Positions 1-11,771 of a stretch of 64,000 bases of DNA are shown piece by piece. Source of the stretch: Siphonodentalium dalli (taxonomy: Eukaryota > Mollusca > Scaphopoda > Gadilida > Siphonodentaliidae). Under the pieces are notes generated by a model. The model was not told where the DNA came from. It did no database searches and worked only from the letters and a program-made list of their open reading frames with translations. The position numbers were made by a program, and so were the translations under genes. The stretch is from positions 197,152,816 through 197,216,815 of the forward strand of contig CP136066.1 in the NCBI GenBank assembly GCA_032622095.1, read 5' to 3'. How positions within the stretch are numbered: the stretch's first letter is position 1; every line of letters begins with the position of its first letter.

Positions 1-1350
1 TACTACTCAGTCATTAAATAACACAACTCAGTCATTAAATAACACCACTCAGCCACTACTCAGTCATTACATAGCACCACTCATGCATTAAGTAACACAA
101 CTCAGTCATTAAATAACACAACTCAGCCACTACTCAGTCATTCCATAACAACACTCATGCATTAATTAACACAACTCAGTCATTAAATAACACCACTCTG
201 TCATTAAATAACACAACTCAGTCATTAAATAACACAACTCAGCCACTACTCAGTCATTACATAACACCACACATGCATTAAGTAACACAACTCAGTCATT
301 AAAAAACACAACTCAGCCACTACTCAGTCATTACATAACAACCCTCATGCATTAATTAACACAACTCAGTCATTAAATAACACCACTCAGTCATTAAATA
401 ACACCACTCAGTCATTAAATAACACCACTCAGTCATTAAATAACACAACTCGGTCATTAAATAACACCACTCAGTCATTAAATAACACCACTCAGTCATT
501 AAATAACACCACTCAGTCATTAAATAACACCACTCGGTCATTACATAACACTACTCGGTCATTAAATAACACCAATCAGTCATTAAATAACACCACTCAG
601 TCATTAAATAACACAACTCATTCATTAAATAACACCACTCACTCATTAAATAACACCACTCGGTCATTAAATAACACCACTCAGTCATTACATAACACCA
701 CTCAGTCATTAAATAACACCACTCGGTCATTAAATAACACCACTCGGTCATTAAATAACACAACTCAGTCCTTAAATAACACCACACAGTCATTAAATAA
801 CACCACTCAGCCACTAGCCAGTCATTGCATAACACCACGCATGCATTAAGTAACACAACTCAGTCATTAAATAACACAACTCAATCACAACTCAGTCATT
901 AAATAACACAACTCAGTCATTACATAACACCACTCATGCATTAATTAACACAACTCAGTCATTAAATAACACCACTCAGTCATTAAATAACACCAGTCAG
1001 TCATTAAATACCACAACTCAGTCATTAAATAACATCACTCGGTCATTAAATAACACAACTCAATCACAACTCAGTCATTAAATAACACAACTCAGACACA
1101 CTCAGTCATTACATAACACCACTCATGCATTAATTAACACAACTCAGTCATTAAATAACACCACTCAATCATTAAATAACACAAATCAGTCATTAAATAA
1201 CACAACTCGGTCATTAAATAACACCACTCAGTCATTAAATAACACCACTCAGTCATTAAATAACACCAGTCAGTCATTAAATAACACAACTCAGTCATTA
1301 ATAACACCACTCAGGCATCAAATAACACCACTCAGTCATTAAATACCACC
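1..1350. repeat. 21-bp minisatellite array
   Basis: A tandem array with unit ACTCAGTCATTAAATAACAC plus one base (21 bp) fills the window start and probably continues to the left. Most variants are A/C or A/G changes at two positions. Four interruptions near 50, 124, 240 and 314 carry an extra CAGCCACTA block followed by a unit containing CATGCATTA. They are spaced about 74, 116 and 74 bp apart, which suggests short higher-order units. Because 21 is a multiple of three, the array stays open as heptapeptide repeats on the minus strand. I read those as by-products, not proteins. Confidence 0.95.
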
Positions 1351-1439
1351 ACCACAATGGCGATCTTTATAACTCGGGTTTAAAAAATTATAATAAAAAT
1401 GGCACAATTATGAATGGTGAATAGGATTGCATTGGATTG

Positions 1440-1677
1440 TTAATAGTAACCACTTGATTTTAGAGTTATCCATCTTACACCCGCAGTTTGTCAGTAATTT
1501 GTCCGTTTGAGCGCGGGGAACTGGACCAGATTTCAAAAAATCACAAACTTCAAAAATCGATATCTGATTACTCAGAGCTTTGAATGGTGGGTTCCTCGAC
1601 TTGAATCAAATATGTTTTACCTCCGAAGCCAAAGAAATAGTAATTTAGGGGTGCTTAATCGGATTGAGTACCTTTAA
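1440..1677. mobile_element. Partial TTAA-flanked TIR element (AGGTACTCAATCC family)
   Basis: The right-hand end is intact: GGATTGAGTACCT followed by TTAA at 1674-1677. The inner part (GAAGCCAAAGAAATAGTAAT, then ACCACTTGATTTTAGAGTTA) matches the elements at 15555, 20842, 45265 and 48785. The other end is missing, so this is a truncated copy. It is non-coding and abuts the LINE scrap that follows. Confidence 0.75.
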
Positions 1678-1699
1678 CCGGGTATGAAGGATATGAGAT

Positions 1700-2062
1700 T
1701 GACGTCATTTGCTATGATAAAATAGGCAGGTGTACGTATATTGTCACTGTTGAGTTCCGTTTTGAAGTCTTCGATTGTACTGCTGCCCTTTGTAGTTTCC
1801 GGCAGTTTGTTCAATTCGGTAATTGCGGCTGGTAAGAAATACTCCATATAATAGTCATAGTTAATATTCGAGGGTAGTCTTCTATGTTCAAATCTGAAGT
1901 TATATATGGAATTGTTTGCCTGGATTGGTCCTACATAATTTCTTAGAATTGATGGCGCAGTTCCACGTATCATTTTAAAATAAAATAGTACCATATTATA
2001 CCATATCCACCCCTGGTAAAGTGGTCCTGCTAATATGCCATGGTGCAGGTACGGCAAACTGT
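1700..2062 (-). pseudogene. LINE reverse-transcriptase C-terminal scrap (CR1/jockey-like)
   Basis: The minus-strand translation reads like the region after the RT catalytic core in non-LTR retrotransposons: a YFKMIRGTAPSILRNYV block, then basic and aromatic residues, then FLPAAITELNKLPETT and an IEDFKTEL end. Families of this type have the pattern LPxxI...SLSxFKxxL before the stop. No catalytic YxDD motif is present, and the piece has no 5' part. It is a dead fragment cut at one side by the TTAA element. The clade assignment rests on this short block and is tentative. Confidence 0.6.
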
Positions 2063-2503
2063 TGCGGCCACGAGAAAGTAAAGTTATATTTTCTAAAGTT
2101 GTCATTTCCGCGGTGTTTGGCTAATCCGAGCGATTGTGTGTGTATGAAACATTCATGAACAACTTGAATATATATTTTGAAAAATATAATAATAACTGCG
2201 CTGGTGTTTCTAAAATGACGCGAATAACCATCTTGATTATAGTGGTTTTCAACAACTAATACAACCAGTTTAAAATTATTTCGCAATAAATATGTTTTTG
2301 AATGTTTGATACGCATAATGGATTTTCCTGTTTATGTTCAGATTATCGGAACACCGCGAAAAAGACAAATTAAAAAATATAACGGTATTTTTGTTAACAG
2401 CATCAGTCTGCCCTAACAGCATCATATCAATTCAGCAAGACCCAACCGCACCTTAGCAAATTAGCAGGACCACTTGACCAGTGGTGTGAAAACTTTCTAG
2501 TCC

Positions 2504-2588
2504 AATTTATTAACCGAGTGCACTAAATTCGATTCGAGTCGAGCTTTATCGAGGCTTGATCGAATTTAGTGGACGAGGTTAATAAATT
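2504..2588. repeat. Short foldback (hairpin)
   Basis: Inverted arms run from AATTTATTAACC to GGTTAATAAATT around an inner pair CACTAAATTCGAT / ATCGAATTTAGTG, with a loop of about 25 nt. No coding content. The flanks from 2100 to 2500 show no gene or repeat I recognise. Confidence 0.7.
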
Positions 2589-2599
2589 CGTATATAATT

Positions 2600-3560
2600 T
2601 GGGACGATTTTGATATCCTTTTTATCACATAATCACATATTTAGCAAGGAAAAACAATCTCGACACGGCTGGGGATAGACAAAATTAATATTGTTTTCCT
2701 TATCACAACCGAAGAGGCAGTAATGACACCTTCAAGACAAAATATAGTCCCATTTTAAATGTGTCTTTTCGTGTAGATAAAATTGTTCAACCACCCTTAT
2801 CACCCATGCACGTTTATCTCACGGTCAACACATATCACCAAAACAAATTGAATATCATAATTATATTCTAATTAACATAATAATAAATTTCAGGTATTGA
2901 TACCGACATCATTGCGCTAAGCTCGTACGCCACTGCGCTATGTAGCGAAGTTTGAATGAAGTATTATATTAATTATCACTACATAAATTACATATTAGGC
3001 AATAGCATACTTACCTATCTAGTAGGTCGGGAACTCTTTAGAAGTTATACATCATCGTATTAGAATTTATCATATGACTCAATCATTATTTACGTTGGAA
3101 AGTATGTCATAAATAAATTTCATATGAACTACTAGTTCATATCACCTTCCGATAATTTGATTGGTTTGTTGACAAAAAGTGTGTTTTGATTGGCTGAATG
3201 GCAGCCGGTGCCGAGCCGTATCTCTAACTAAATGCATGTCAAATTCGTGCGCGTCAATCAACGTGATGCCGAAATTCTCGCAATTATAATCTTGAAATAT
3301 ATAGTTTTGGACATTGTTATACGATAAATAGAATATGTAATTCGTATTTATCTAATAAACATACGATATAATGTCACAAACTGAGAACAGAATAGCGCAC
3401 TATATCTTCGCGTGCATATTATTTCTGCTAGTTCACCAGGTGTAATTGGGCTTCCGGTGCAATGAAGTGACGTCAAATTAACCTTTTGCTGTCGATGTCA
3501 TATAGCTATTTAGTGATTTGTGTGCGTTTTGGACATCATAATCAATTTATAGGTGTCATA
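2600..3560. other. Non-coding stretch, no gene seen
   Basis: AT-rich sequence without a convincing ORF, splice-bounded exon or array. It contains several CATATGA-type short inverted motifs related to the hairpin at 3583-3712, so it may be an old foldback element whose arms have diverged. Confidence 0.5.
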
Positions 3561-3582
3561 TGATAAATATAATATGTAACTC

Positions 3583-3712
3583 GTGTTTCTCTCATATGAT
3601 ATTTATGAAACTCGTCACGAATTTTCAGTTTTCTCTCGCCGGAGGCTCGAGAAAAATTAAAATTCTTAGACTCGTTTCATAAATATCATATGAGAGAAAC
3701 ACTCATTTCATA
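3583..3712. repeat. Palindromic foldback, about 130 bp
   Basis: Left arm GTGTTTCTCTCATATGAT pairs with right arm ATCATATGAGAGAAACAC. Pairing continues inward through TATTTATGAAACTCGTC / GACTCGTTTCATAAATA to a TCTCTCGCC...GGCTCGAGA centre. A long near-perfect hairpin of this kind is typical of a miniature foldback element. No ORF. Confidence 0.8.
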
Positions 3713-4162
3713 TCCTCTATATATCATTTTGTATTATACATCATTGAAGAATATTTATTATCATTCGTTGTGGTCTGTTCCGAGTGTATATTCTTTCTGT
3801 TGGGGTTATATCAACCCCAATCCTCGGCTCTCGCTGTCGTCAGCAATTGGCTGCGATATCGTCGGTTTGATTGGACCGCACTCAATGTTTATTGATGACG
3901 TATTTTGACAGCGGTACCTTGTTTATATCGGACCACGTGGAATAATTATTGTTTACCAAATTCACTACAGCGAGCCGACAATACACGTGTGTCTTACTAA
4001 AAATTTGAGGCCGGATTTAGGGGTTAGTTAATTATGTGATATATATCTGTATGTCTATTGTGTTTGTGTTATATGTTTGATTTCGAAATAAATAATGTTA
4101 CTCCAAATTGAGTGTGCCATTAAAGAGCCATTACACAAACTTTTGATTTTGACTCGTTTCAG

Positions 4163-4467
4163 GCCTTTGTTTTGCTGGATACTGCACTGGTGATAAAACC
4201 GATGTATCAATTGGTGTTGGAATCGCAATTGGGTGGTGGAAGAATCTGGGCGTTATCCCTGGGAAATCGAAAGCATACGAAGTTGGATTGGCCATTCCGA
4301 AGACAGATATTGGCTTCTCTGCTACATTCATTACTAATGCCGACACTGGCGAATACATTGGAACCCAGTTCGAATTCAGCGTTGGTATTGGTGACGACAA
4401 CCCTTTTACGTTGGGATGGGCCGATTGCAACACACCAGAACAGCAGACAATGAAATCTGGTTTCTAG
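4163..4467 (+). CDS. Terminal exon of an unrecognised, probably secreted protein
   Basis: A polypyrimidine-type acceptor (GACTCGTTTCAG) ends at 4162. The frame beginning LCFAGYCTGD at 4165 is open for 100 codons to a TAG at 4465-4467. In-frame stops lie just upstream of the acceptor, so this must be a 3' exon entered with a codon split after its first base. The peptide is rich in glycine, aromatic and beta-prone residues (VGIAIGWWKNLGV, FEFSVGIG). It has paired cysteines near its start and one near its end (WADCNTPEQ). A polyadenylation signal AATAAA lies at 4601-4606. I do not recognise the family. Upstream exons were not found in the window. The cysteines and lack of charged clusters suggest an extracellular beta-rich protein, which is inference. 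Confidence 0.6.
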
Positions 4468-4600
4468 TTGCTATGAGTTATGTTCCCTGGTCTAATCACG
4501 TAATCAGTTGAAAAGGAATTAATGTTCGGAAAATAAAAATGTCGCCGACCATCAGCGAAAAGAGCATTTGGACAGCGCTTTTGATAACAAATATTTTCTG

Positions 4601-4606
4601 AATAAA
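4601..4606 (+). promoter_or_regulatory. Polyadenylation signal for the 4163 exon
   Basis: A canonical AATAAA lies 134 bp after the stop codon of the terminal exon, in CTGAATAAAATACTG. It is the first canonical signal downstream in that orientation. Confidence 0.5.
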
Positions 4607-4619
4607 ATACTGAACGTGA

Positions 4620-5164
4620 ATTCACATTTGTTTGGAATTCTTCTTTGAACCGGTGGGACATGGGCAACGGTCCCCTCGCTACGATGCATGGTCTGATCAC
4701 TTCCATCACGTATATACACGTAATTAAGTCATTTGTTATCGGTTACACTTCATTCTGATTTTATCTGGCCAATATCCAAATGAATATGGACAGTTCGTTA
4801 TTCAGAATAATGCAGAATGATTCGTAATCGAACAAAGTCTAAAATACAAGTTGAAAAATTTTCTCACATTGAATTTGATGGCAGTGGTCAGTCCAGCGTA
4901 TATTATATTGACAATAACTCTGCGAATTAAGATTCAACCGTTGTCAACTTTGTAAATAGCGTGTATGTAACGGGCAGAATGTTTGACTTCGTAGCGGGGA
5001 CGTTTTCGTATTTGGTCGATCGATATCATGTTCAAAAATAATTATGTGGGTTTTGAAAGGCGACCAACAAATTAAATGCGTCAGTAGCACCGCTAAAATG
5101 TGGAATTACCGAAAATTTACATCACATGTCGTTAGCTTCATCAAGTTGTCATTCATAACCTGGA
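4620..5164. repeat. Dispersed repeat related to 30830-31040, otherwise empty
   Basis: The stretch around 4665-4840 (CCCCTCGCTAC, TTCATTCTG, GAATATGGACAGTTC, AGAATAATGCAGAATGA) recurs in the same order at about 30860-31040. There it lies inside an insertion nested in a TIR element. This marks an old dispersed repeat. No gene is visible between 4620 and 5164. Confidence 0.6.
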
Positions 5165-5169
5165 ATAAT

Positions 5170-8100
5170 AGTCCAGGAGATATTGGTCGACCTCTGCACC
5201 CCCAGGACTTAACTTCACCCCACTAATTTTCTTCCTAAAGGTCTCCTCTAATTTTTTTCACTTGTTAACAATGCACCAGGTCTCTTTGGTTGCCGTTATA
5301 GTAAAGATGATGTCACATGCCGTCCTGTTTTCCGCTCGATTCGTTATGCTAATATACAACCCTTACAAATTAGCCAAAAATCCGATACCAGAATCCAATA
5401 TGGCGGCCAAGATGGCCGCCGAAATGTGAAAATATGCTATTTTTCTGACATGTTACCACCTTTCGTTTGTCTCTGTGGGAAAATGTTGGCATCTTTGCGT
5501 CATATTATACATTTATCAAATAGAGGAGTCATTGGCGACCACATGGGGTTCATAATATACATTCATTGCGGGATATTTTTGTCACGATATCACGTTTTCC
5601 CAAATGCCGGTATAATAGGTCAAAGCCGAATCTACGTTAATAAAGCGATGTAATGTTTCGAATCAACGAATGTTATTGCTATTATAACAACACCCATGCA
5701 TATATATGTGCAGGAGATACTCAAGCTAGGATTCCTCTTATACCTATGTTGAGGAATATTTACTCAAATCCAAGATGGCGGCCAAAATGGCCACCAGAAA
5801 TAAAAAATCGCCGAAAATCGCCGATTTTAACATCAGTGAACATTATTGTCATGACAACTCCACACCTGCTTACTATTGTGAGTTGGGAACACTTAGGCGA
5901 AGAACTTTCCTTGTACCGTATCCAAATAAAAGTCCCCCAAATCCAAAATGGCGCCCACAATGGCGGACAGATTTTGAAAAATCACCGAAATTCCCCCATA
6001 TTCACATCATTGGGCATTATTGTCGAGACAACTCCATTCATGCTTACAATTGAGTTGGAAATACTGAGGTGAAGTAATTACATTAGATCTCATGCCAGAA
6101 ATTGTTTTCCAAATCGAAGATGGTGGCCAAAATGGCGACCGAAATTTGAAAACAAGTCTACATTCCTTTACTTTCTTACGATGGGCGTTATTGTTTCGCG
6201 ATTTCTATCCACCATTACATGTTGATATGGAATAGTGACATGAAGTATTCATTAGGGTTTGGCAATTGATACTCACAGCCAAGATCGCTGCTAAATTGGC
6301 GGCTAAAAATTGAAAAGAAATCGATATTTTCACATATTAATTTCAACTTTTTGTCATAATATCGGTATGTATGGACGAAACTGTACATAAACCATCTACT
6401 AGTTCAACTTAAAGGTATCAAAACGCATAACATAGCTCGTATCCTTCTGGAAAGATGAAAAACCACAATTAATATCGCGATGTGGCATTTCGAAATCCAG
6501 TCTCCACTTAGCGCCGATAATGGCCGTAAGCGTAGGTGCGCCAAATAGTTATATCAGAACAATTACATGATAACAGATTCTGATTTGCCACGTCACGTCC
6601 ATAATTATCTGGACCAGCTTCCATTTCTTTGTCTGATAAATATAGGTCGCTCACACCGACAAAGTATTCACCACTTCCTGTGAGTAGGGTCCCTCTAATC
6701 ATAACGTTTCAAACAATTCATTTTCCGGTGTCTAGCTTACGATTTTAAATATGTGCTAACTATGATATTTGTGCGTCATCTTGAATTAGGAAGGCTTATG
6801 GCCGATGAGTATACAAGCTTACAGAAGGTCATCTCTATGTATGTGTCTCATACCTCATGGGATAACGACATGTACACCTGGCGAACCAGTTAGCTAGTCA
6901 CTTCTCAATAGATCGTTCGTCAACTCACAAACTCAGCGAACGCATTGGCATATGTGGACAACTTCGACAGTGTTTCGAAGGTTGCTAGCTGTCTCATTCC
7001 CTTGGACAGATGTCTATCTGCTAAGGAGAAGACCCTAGTGTACAGACTACCCACACTTCTTGACCATTATCCGAAGCAAACTGTGTGACGCCCCGCAGTT
7101 GTCTCGTCGAATATCTCCCAGCAGAGAAGAACAATGCTCGCGGTGCTAGTTTGTGGACATGCGCCATGATAGTGGGAATGAAACGGGCCACTGTATACAC
7201 CACCTGGTGCATGTTTAAGATATCGAATGTCATGCATGTCGGTTTTATTTGGTGTGGTAAGATTGTATTTCCACATCCGTTTCGAAGCCTTTCTGATTCA
7301 ACTACGTACACTTTTGTCTGGATAATACTATGCTAGCCTCCCTCAAAACAATCGGATGGACTAAATGATAATGTCTTTATAGCATGAATGTATGCGTGTT
7401 TTGTTATCCTCTCTCGGGGTTAGTGTCAGTATGTGGGCGGTATTATTCAAGAAAATGTCAGGAACTGTGGTGCATTTATTTCACTATGTATTTAAAGAAC
7501 AATTTACAGTCTCGATGGCAATGGCTGTGGACGTTGGGGAACGCGACCTTTATGATCATATAGCTTTATATATATAACTTTAGAATATAGTAGTTAATTT
7601 CTCATGTAGGAAAATGGTCGCAATGGTGATGTTACCAATAAATCACTTGGTGTACCAACGTTTGTTGAACTGAAAGCAAGAGCTCATCAACGTAACATTC
7701 CTCTGGATGTTCTTCGCGTTGAACATTTCACCCTTTTGTTGATGGCATTTGTACTTTCTTGAACCATACCACCCAGCGTGAGTATGACATATCAACCAAC
7801 TATCAAATGTATCGCCTTTAAGACTACACCCCAGTCTTGGTGGGGCTTATACAGCAGTAGCAAATGTCATACACCTGGTCCAGTTGTTTAAGAACGGCTT
7901 CCAAACGGATGGGAACATACAATCTTAGCATACAAGGAAAGCAAAGCCACACATGAGATCCTGTCTGAATCTAAAACATAACAAAATAAGGGGCGGGGCA
8001 GTCATGGTCTAATTTCATTTCCACTATCATGACACATACCCACAAACTAGCACCGTGTGTATTGTTATCATCTGCTTGGAACTGTTCGGTGAGACGATTG

Positions 8101-9607
8101 CTGGACGCCAACAAGCTTGTTCTTATGATCATGTTCAAGGAGTTTGGGTATATTATGCATTATGGTCTTCTACGCCTTAGCAGAAATGCATCCGTCAAAT
8201 GTCGGGCTTTCAACATTCGAAGCCATATACATAAGTTGTCCGGGTACGTCAGTGCATTAGATGGGTATGTGAATTGATGAACCATATATTGAGAAGTGGC
8301 TGTTTGGGAAAATCACCAGGTGTACACGTTGTTATCCCCGTTAGGTCACCAAAGCTGACAATACGCAGATAGATAGGTCCTTCTGAAAGCTAGTATACGC
8401 ATCGACCGAATATCTGTATAGTGTATCGCACAAGATGACGCATATACCCCATATGTAGCATCTGAAGTATACCATAAGCTATACCACGAATGAAGCTCGC
8501 TAAAAATTCCAAGCTTTCGAAACAAACACGTGAGCTGGACACCGGCATATGTATCGTTTGAAACATTCCGATTAGTGGCACCCTTCTACAAAGAAGAGTA
8601 GTGAACTGTTTTTGTGAGTGAGATAGATTAATCTGACGAAGAGACGGAAACGAGTCTAGATAATGCTGAATGTGGCAATTCAGAATAAGCTCAGGTACTG
8701 TTGTTTTGATTCTTGGAAGTCATAATATGACTATTCGGCGCACCTATATACGGTTACGGCCAGTATGAGCCCTTAGTGGAGAATGGATTTTGAAATTCCA
8801 CATCGCAATTGTGGGTTTTCATCCTTCCAAAAGGCTACGACTTACATTGGAACTAATAGATGGCTTATATTATGTACCGTTTCGTTTATACAAATTAATA
8901 TTATGACAAAAAGTTGAAATTAGTATGTGATAATAACGGCTTCTTTTAAATTTCTGCCCACCAGTTTGGCCGCCACATTGACTGTGAGTATGACTTGCCA
9001 AACCCTAATGAATAATTCATACATATCAACATGTAATGGTGAGTAGAAATCGCGAAACAATAACGCCCATCCTAAGAAAGTAAAGGAATGTAGGCGTGTT
9101 TTCAAATTTCGGTCGCCATTTTGGCCGCCATCTTCGATTTGGAAAACCATTTCTTGCATGAGATGTAAGGTAATTACTTCACCTCAGTATTTCCAACTCA
9201 ACTGTACGCATGGATGGAGTTGTCTCGGCAATAATGCCCAATTATGTGAATATGAGGGAATTTCGGTGATTTTTCAAAATCAGTCCCCCATTGTGGGCGC
9301 CATTTTGGATTTGGGGGACTTTTAGTTTTGGCTAATTTGTGAGGAGTGTATATTAGCATAATGAATCGAGCGGAAAACAAGACGGCATGTGACATCATCT
9401 TTACTATAACGGCGATCAAAGAGACCTGGTGCATTTAAAAAAAATGGCCGCCATTATGGACGCCATCTTGTCTGGAGTCTCTGCGGCCACTTTTTTTTCT
9501 TGTTAACAAGTGAAAAAAATTAGAGGAGACCTTATGGAAGAAAATTAGTGGGGTGAAGTTATGTCCTGGGGGGGGGGGTGCAGAGGTCGACCAATATCTC
9601 CTGGACT
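5170..9607. mobile_element. 4.4-kb foldback transposon with very long inverted arms and 5-bp TSD
   Basis: Both ends match as AGTCCAGGAGATATTGGTCG and its complement, and both are flanked by the 5-bp duplication ATAAT (5165-5169, 9608-9612). The arms can be followed inward almost to the centre: 5220-5390 pairs with 9340-9570, 6080-6350 with 8900-9150, 6380-6550 with 8700-8890, 6880-7190 with 8030-8330, and 7250 with about 7920. They are diverged and broken by indels; the left arm carries about 550 extra bases near 5400-5940. Several short stretches contain the AAGATGGCGGCC type of motif common to animal foldback repeats. No ORF resembles a transposase, so the element is non-autonomous or dead. 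A broken relative lies at 23549-27320. Confidence 0.85.
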
Positions 9608-9713
9608 ATAATCGGGTTTTCTATATATAAGAAATGTCGTGCAAACTTGCCGGTGCATGAACGTACCCTTACTGTATGCAGAGAAACAATATACAGTTGT
9701 CGCCCACGATTGA

Positions 9714-9824
9714 GTGAGACACGGGGATTTGTCAACCGCTCGAAACCTGGAATGTCACACGAGGGCCGCCAGTCCCGAGGGTGACATTCCAGGTCGAGAG
9801 CGGCGACAAATCCCCGTGTCTCAC
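9714..9824. repeat. GC-rich foldback hairpin, 111 bp
   Basis: GTGAGACACGGGGATTTGTC at the left pairs with GACAAATCCCCGTGTCTCAC at the right. Pairing continues through CCTGGAATGTCAC / GTGACATTCCAGG, leaving a loop of about 20 nt (GGGCCGCCAGTCCC). It is noticeably more GC-rich than its surroundings. No coding function is evident. It sits about 100 bp outside the 4.4-kb foldback element. Confidence 0.85.
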
Positions 9825-9859
9825 GAAAACAACGGTGACAACTGTTTTGTTATCTGACA

Positions 9860-10210
9860 ATGGGGTACACACGAACCTTCCTAATGACATGCCTAAGTTC
9901 ACATTTTGGATCAATTGATACACCCATCATTTGCGGAGCTATTGTCCGGTTAGTTTGCTGGTCGCATGGTGAGAATCGGTTCACGGAAGGTGGAGTAAAG
10001 CAATTTCGAAGTAGAGTAGCCATGCGGCGAAATGTTCGGTTTCGTTTTAAATGAGCGTAAAGACGCAGGTAGACGTGTTAATTTCTAAAACCCTAAAATG
10101 TGAAACTAACACGTTGCAGTGGTGCCAAAAGAAATTGACAACTGTTACAGACTGTTACGCAACATAAGGGTATTCCTGAGAAGTCGGAGGAATGTATAGC
10201 CGAAAGAAAA
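9860..10210. other. Non-coding stretch, no gene seen
   Basis: No array, inverted repeat or splice-bounded coding block could be supported between the hairpin and the duplicated Ig segment. Confidence 0.4.
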
Positions 10211-10214
10211 TTGT

Positions 10215-10932
10215 CTTGTAGTGTTATCGTACCGTTATTATAAATTGGGTAAAAAATAATTAAAATTAGTGTTATAGCTTACACATGAACATGTTGCAGT
10301 TATCGCATGTAACGTCGAAATGAATCAATATAACTTGACTCACCAGCTACGACGACTGTAGCGCGCGGTCCCTGACAGACGATGCGAGTTTACTCCGCAA
10401 TAACAGTTAGTGTATACACCTGGAGTCAGCAGGAACTGGACTAACTAGTTTTATTTTCGCGTTTCCTGCTTGTGTGTCACCGATAAACTCAACATTTCCC
10501 ACAAAACCAGCTTGAACAATAGGATAATCAGGAGAGTTGAAACTGTATGCTATTCTCGTGCCATCTTTGTAAAAGTTGACAGATCTTGATGTCCCACTGT
10601 AATTCCGGCCCACAGTAATATTAACACCGTTGTAGGCAGTCACATTTGCAGTAGGTGTACTTATCCAAGCTGAAAAAATGCAACAAATATATTAGCACGA
10701 CGTGCATATGCATCCAAATGGTTCTACTGATTTGAAAAAAAGAGTAGATACTGCGATCACACAATGAAAGGCCGATCACGATCGGCAGATGTTTTACCCA
10801 ACGCAGCCGCGTGTGCTCATTCTGAATGGAAGACAAGATTAATACCAAACAAAAAACTTCACATTAAAGAATACTGCCATAGTGTCATGGTAAACAGAGT
10901 AGCCTTATTTACTTTACATTTACTATTACAAT
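10215..10932. repeat. Ig-exon segmental duplicate, copy 1
   Basis: About 700 bp, covering the exon and both intronic flanks, match 29229-29914 in the same orientation. Matching landmarks include GTGTTATCGTACYGTTAT, GTTATCGCATGTAACGTC, TAGCACGACGTGCATATGCA and CAAAACTTCACATTAAAGAA. The homology stops near AGTAGCCTTATTTACTTTAC. This copy carries the broken exon; the other carries the open one. Confidence 0.85.
10344..10669 (-). pseudogene. Decayed Ig-domain exon (paralogue of 29357-29677)
   Basis: The exon keeps its AG acceptor (TTTTTTCAG, exon starts at 10669) and GTGAGT donor (at 10343). Inside, it reads NVTAYNGVNITVGRNYSGTS, then a fingerprint shared with the intact exon (FYKDGTRIAYSFNSP, VEFIGDTQAGNAKIKLVSPV). 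At the late-domain PADSGLY motif a base is lost: the copy reads GACTCCAGGTGTAT where the intact exon reads GACTCCGGGCTGTAT. The frame then stops within a few codons, and further indels follow. The exon is 326 bp against 321, so it is out of phase. The B-strand cysteine is tyrosine here. It could still be transcribed as a poison exon, but it cannot encode a whole Ig domain. Confidence 0.8.
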
Positions 10933-10960
10933 GCATGTCTCAACCGGTTACACTAATAGC

Positions 10961-11100
10961 AGCAAGACCCTATATAAATGCAGCAAGTCCCTATAGAAAT
11001 GCAGCAAGTCCCTATAGAAATGCAGCAAGTCCCTATAGAAATGCAGCAAGTCCCAAAGAAAGGGAGCAAGTCGCAAAGAAATGGAGCAAGTCCCTTGGAC
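10961..11100. repeat. 21-bp minisatellite, about 6 copies
   Basis: Tandem unit GCAGCAAGTCCCTATAGAAAT, with the last units diverging to AAAGAAAGGGAG and AAAGAAATGGAG. A trinucleotide-compatible unit again leaves an open frame (YRNAASP repeats) that I do not regard as a gene. Confidence 0.85.
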
Positions 11101-11309
11101 TGAATTGTGGGACTGAATGATAGAATTAGAGTTGGATTTGTTTTTCGATTTTTTTTAATTGGTATACTTCAAACAAGTAACATGAGAATAGTAGAACAGC
11201 AACAAAAAAATACAAAGCACAGTTTTATAAATATACATATAAAGAACAGTTTATTAGAATAAATTATATATATATAAACTATTTAGATACATGTATTCAA
11301 ATTGGTATC

Positions 11310-11425
11310 GTATAAATAGCATCAATATCATTATCATCAACATTTGAATCAACAACAGCAAATTGTTCAATATCATCAACATTTGCATCAATATCATCAA
11401 CATTTGCATCAATATCAACATGTGG
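11310..11425. repeat. 21-bp AT-rich minisatellite
   Basis: About five copies of AACATTTGCATCAATATCATC, partly degenerate and mixed with a CAACAACAG stretch. Between 11430 and 11770 I see nothing further that can be supported. Confidence 0.7.
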
Positions 11426-11771
11426 AATGGAAACATTGTTTTCGTTAATAACAATAAAAGACACTGGTGATCACAACGCGTAATAACATGGCCTGATCTG
11501 CACCTAAAACGAACTGCTGCTCTGCGTGCTAAATATAGAATTTTGTTGTTGACGTCCTTTTTCAAGTATACTACGACGGTAAGTATTTGCTTTCATTTTC
11601 TTAGTTTATGCGCGTTAGTTAGAGTGATATTAACGTCTACTTTGTGCAATAGCGCGTGGTTGGACGAAATTTGGAAGTGTATGAAATGTGTCACACAAAA
11701 TGACAACATGCCTGTTTTTTCATGATTTCCATGCCACGACATGCGGTGTGGGCCATGGAACCACATTTATC

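Noticed and set aside
356-856. Open frames of MTEWCYL repeats on the minus strand
   Set aside because: They follow the 21-bp array exactly, vary only where the repeat varies, and have no unique sequence, start context or domain.
3690-3908. 72-codon plus-strand frame
   Set aside because: It starts inside the arm of a hairpin repeat and has no domain or splice context.
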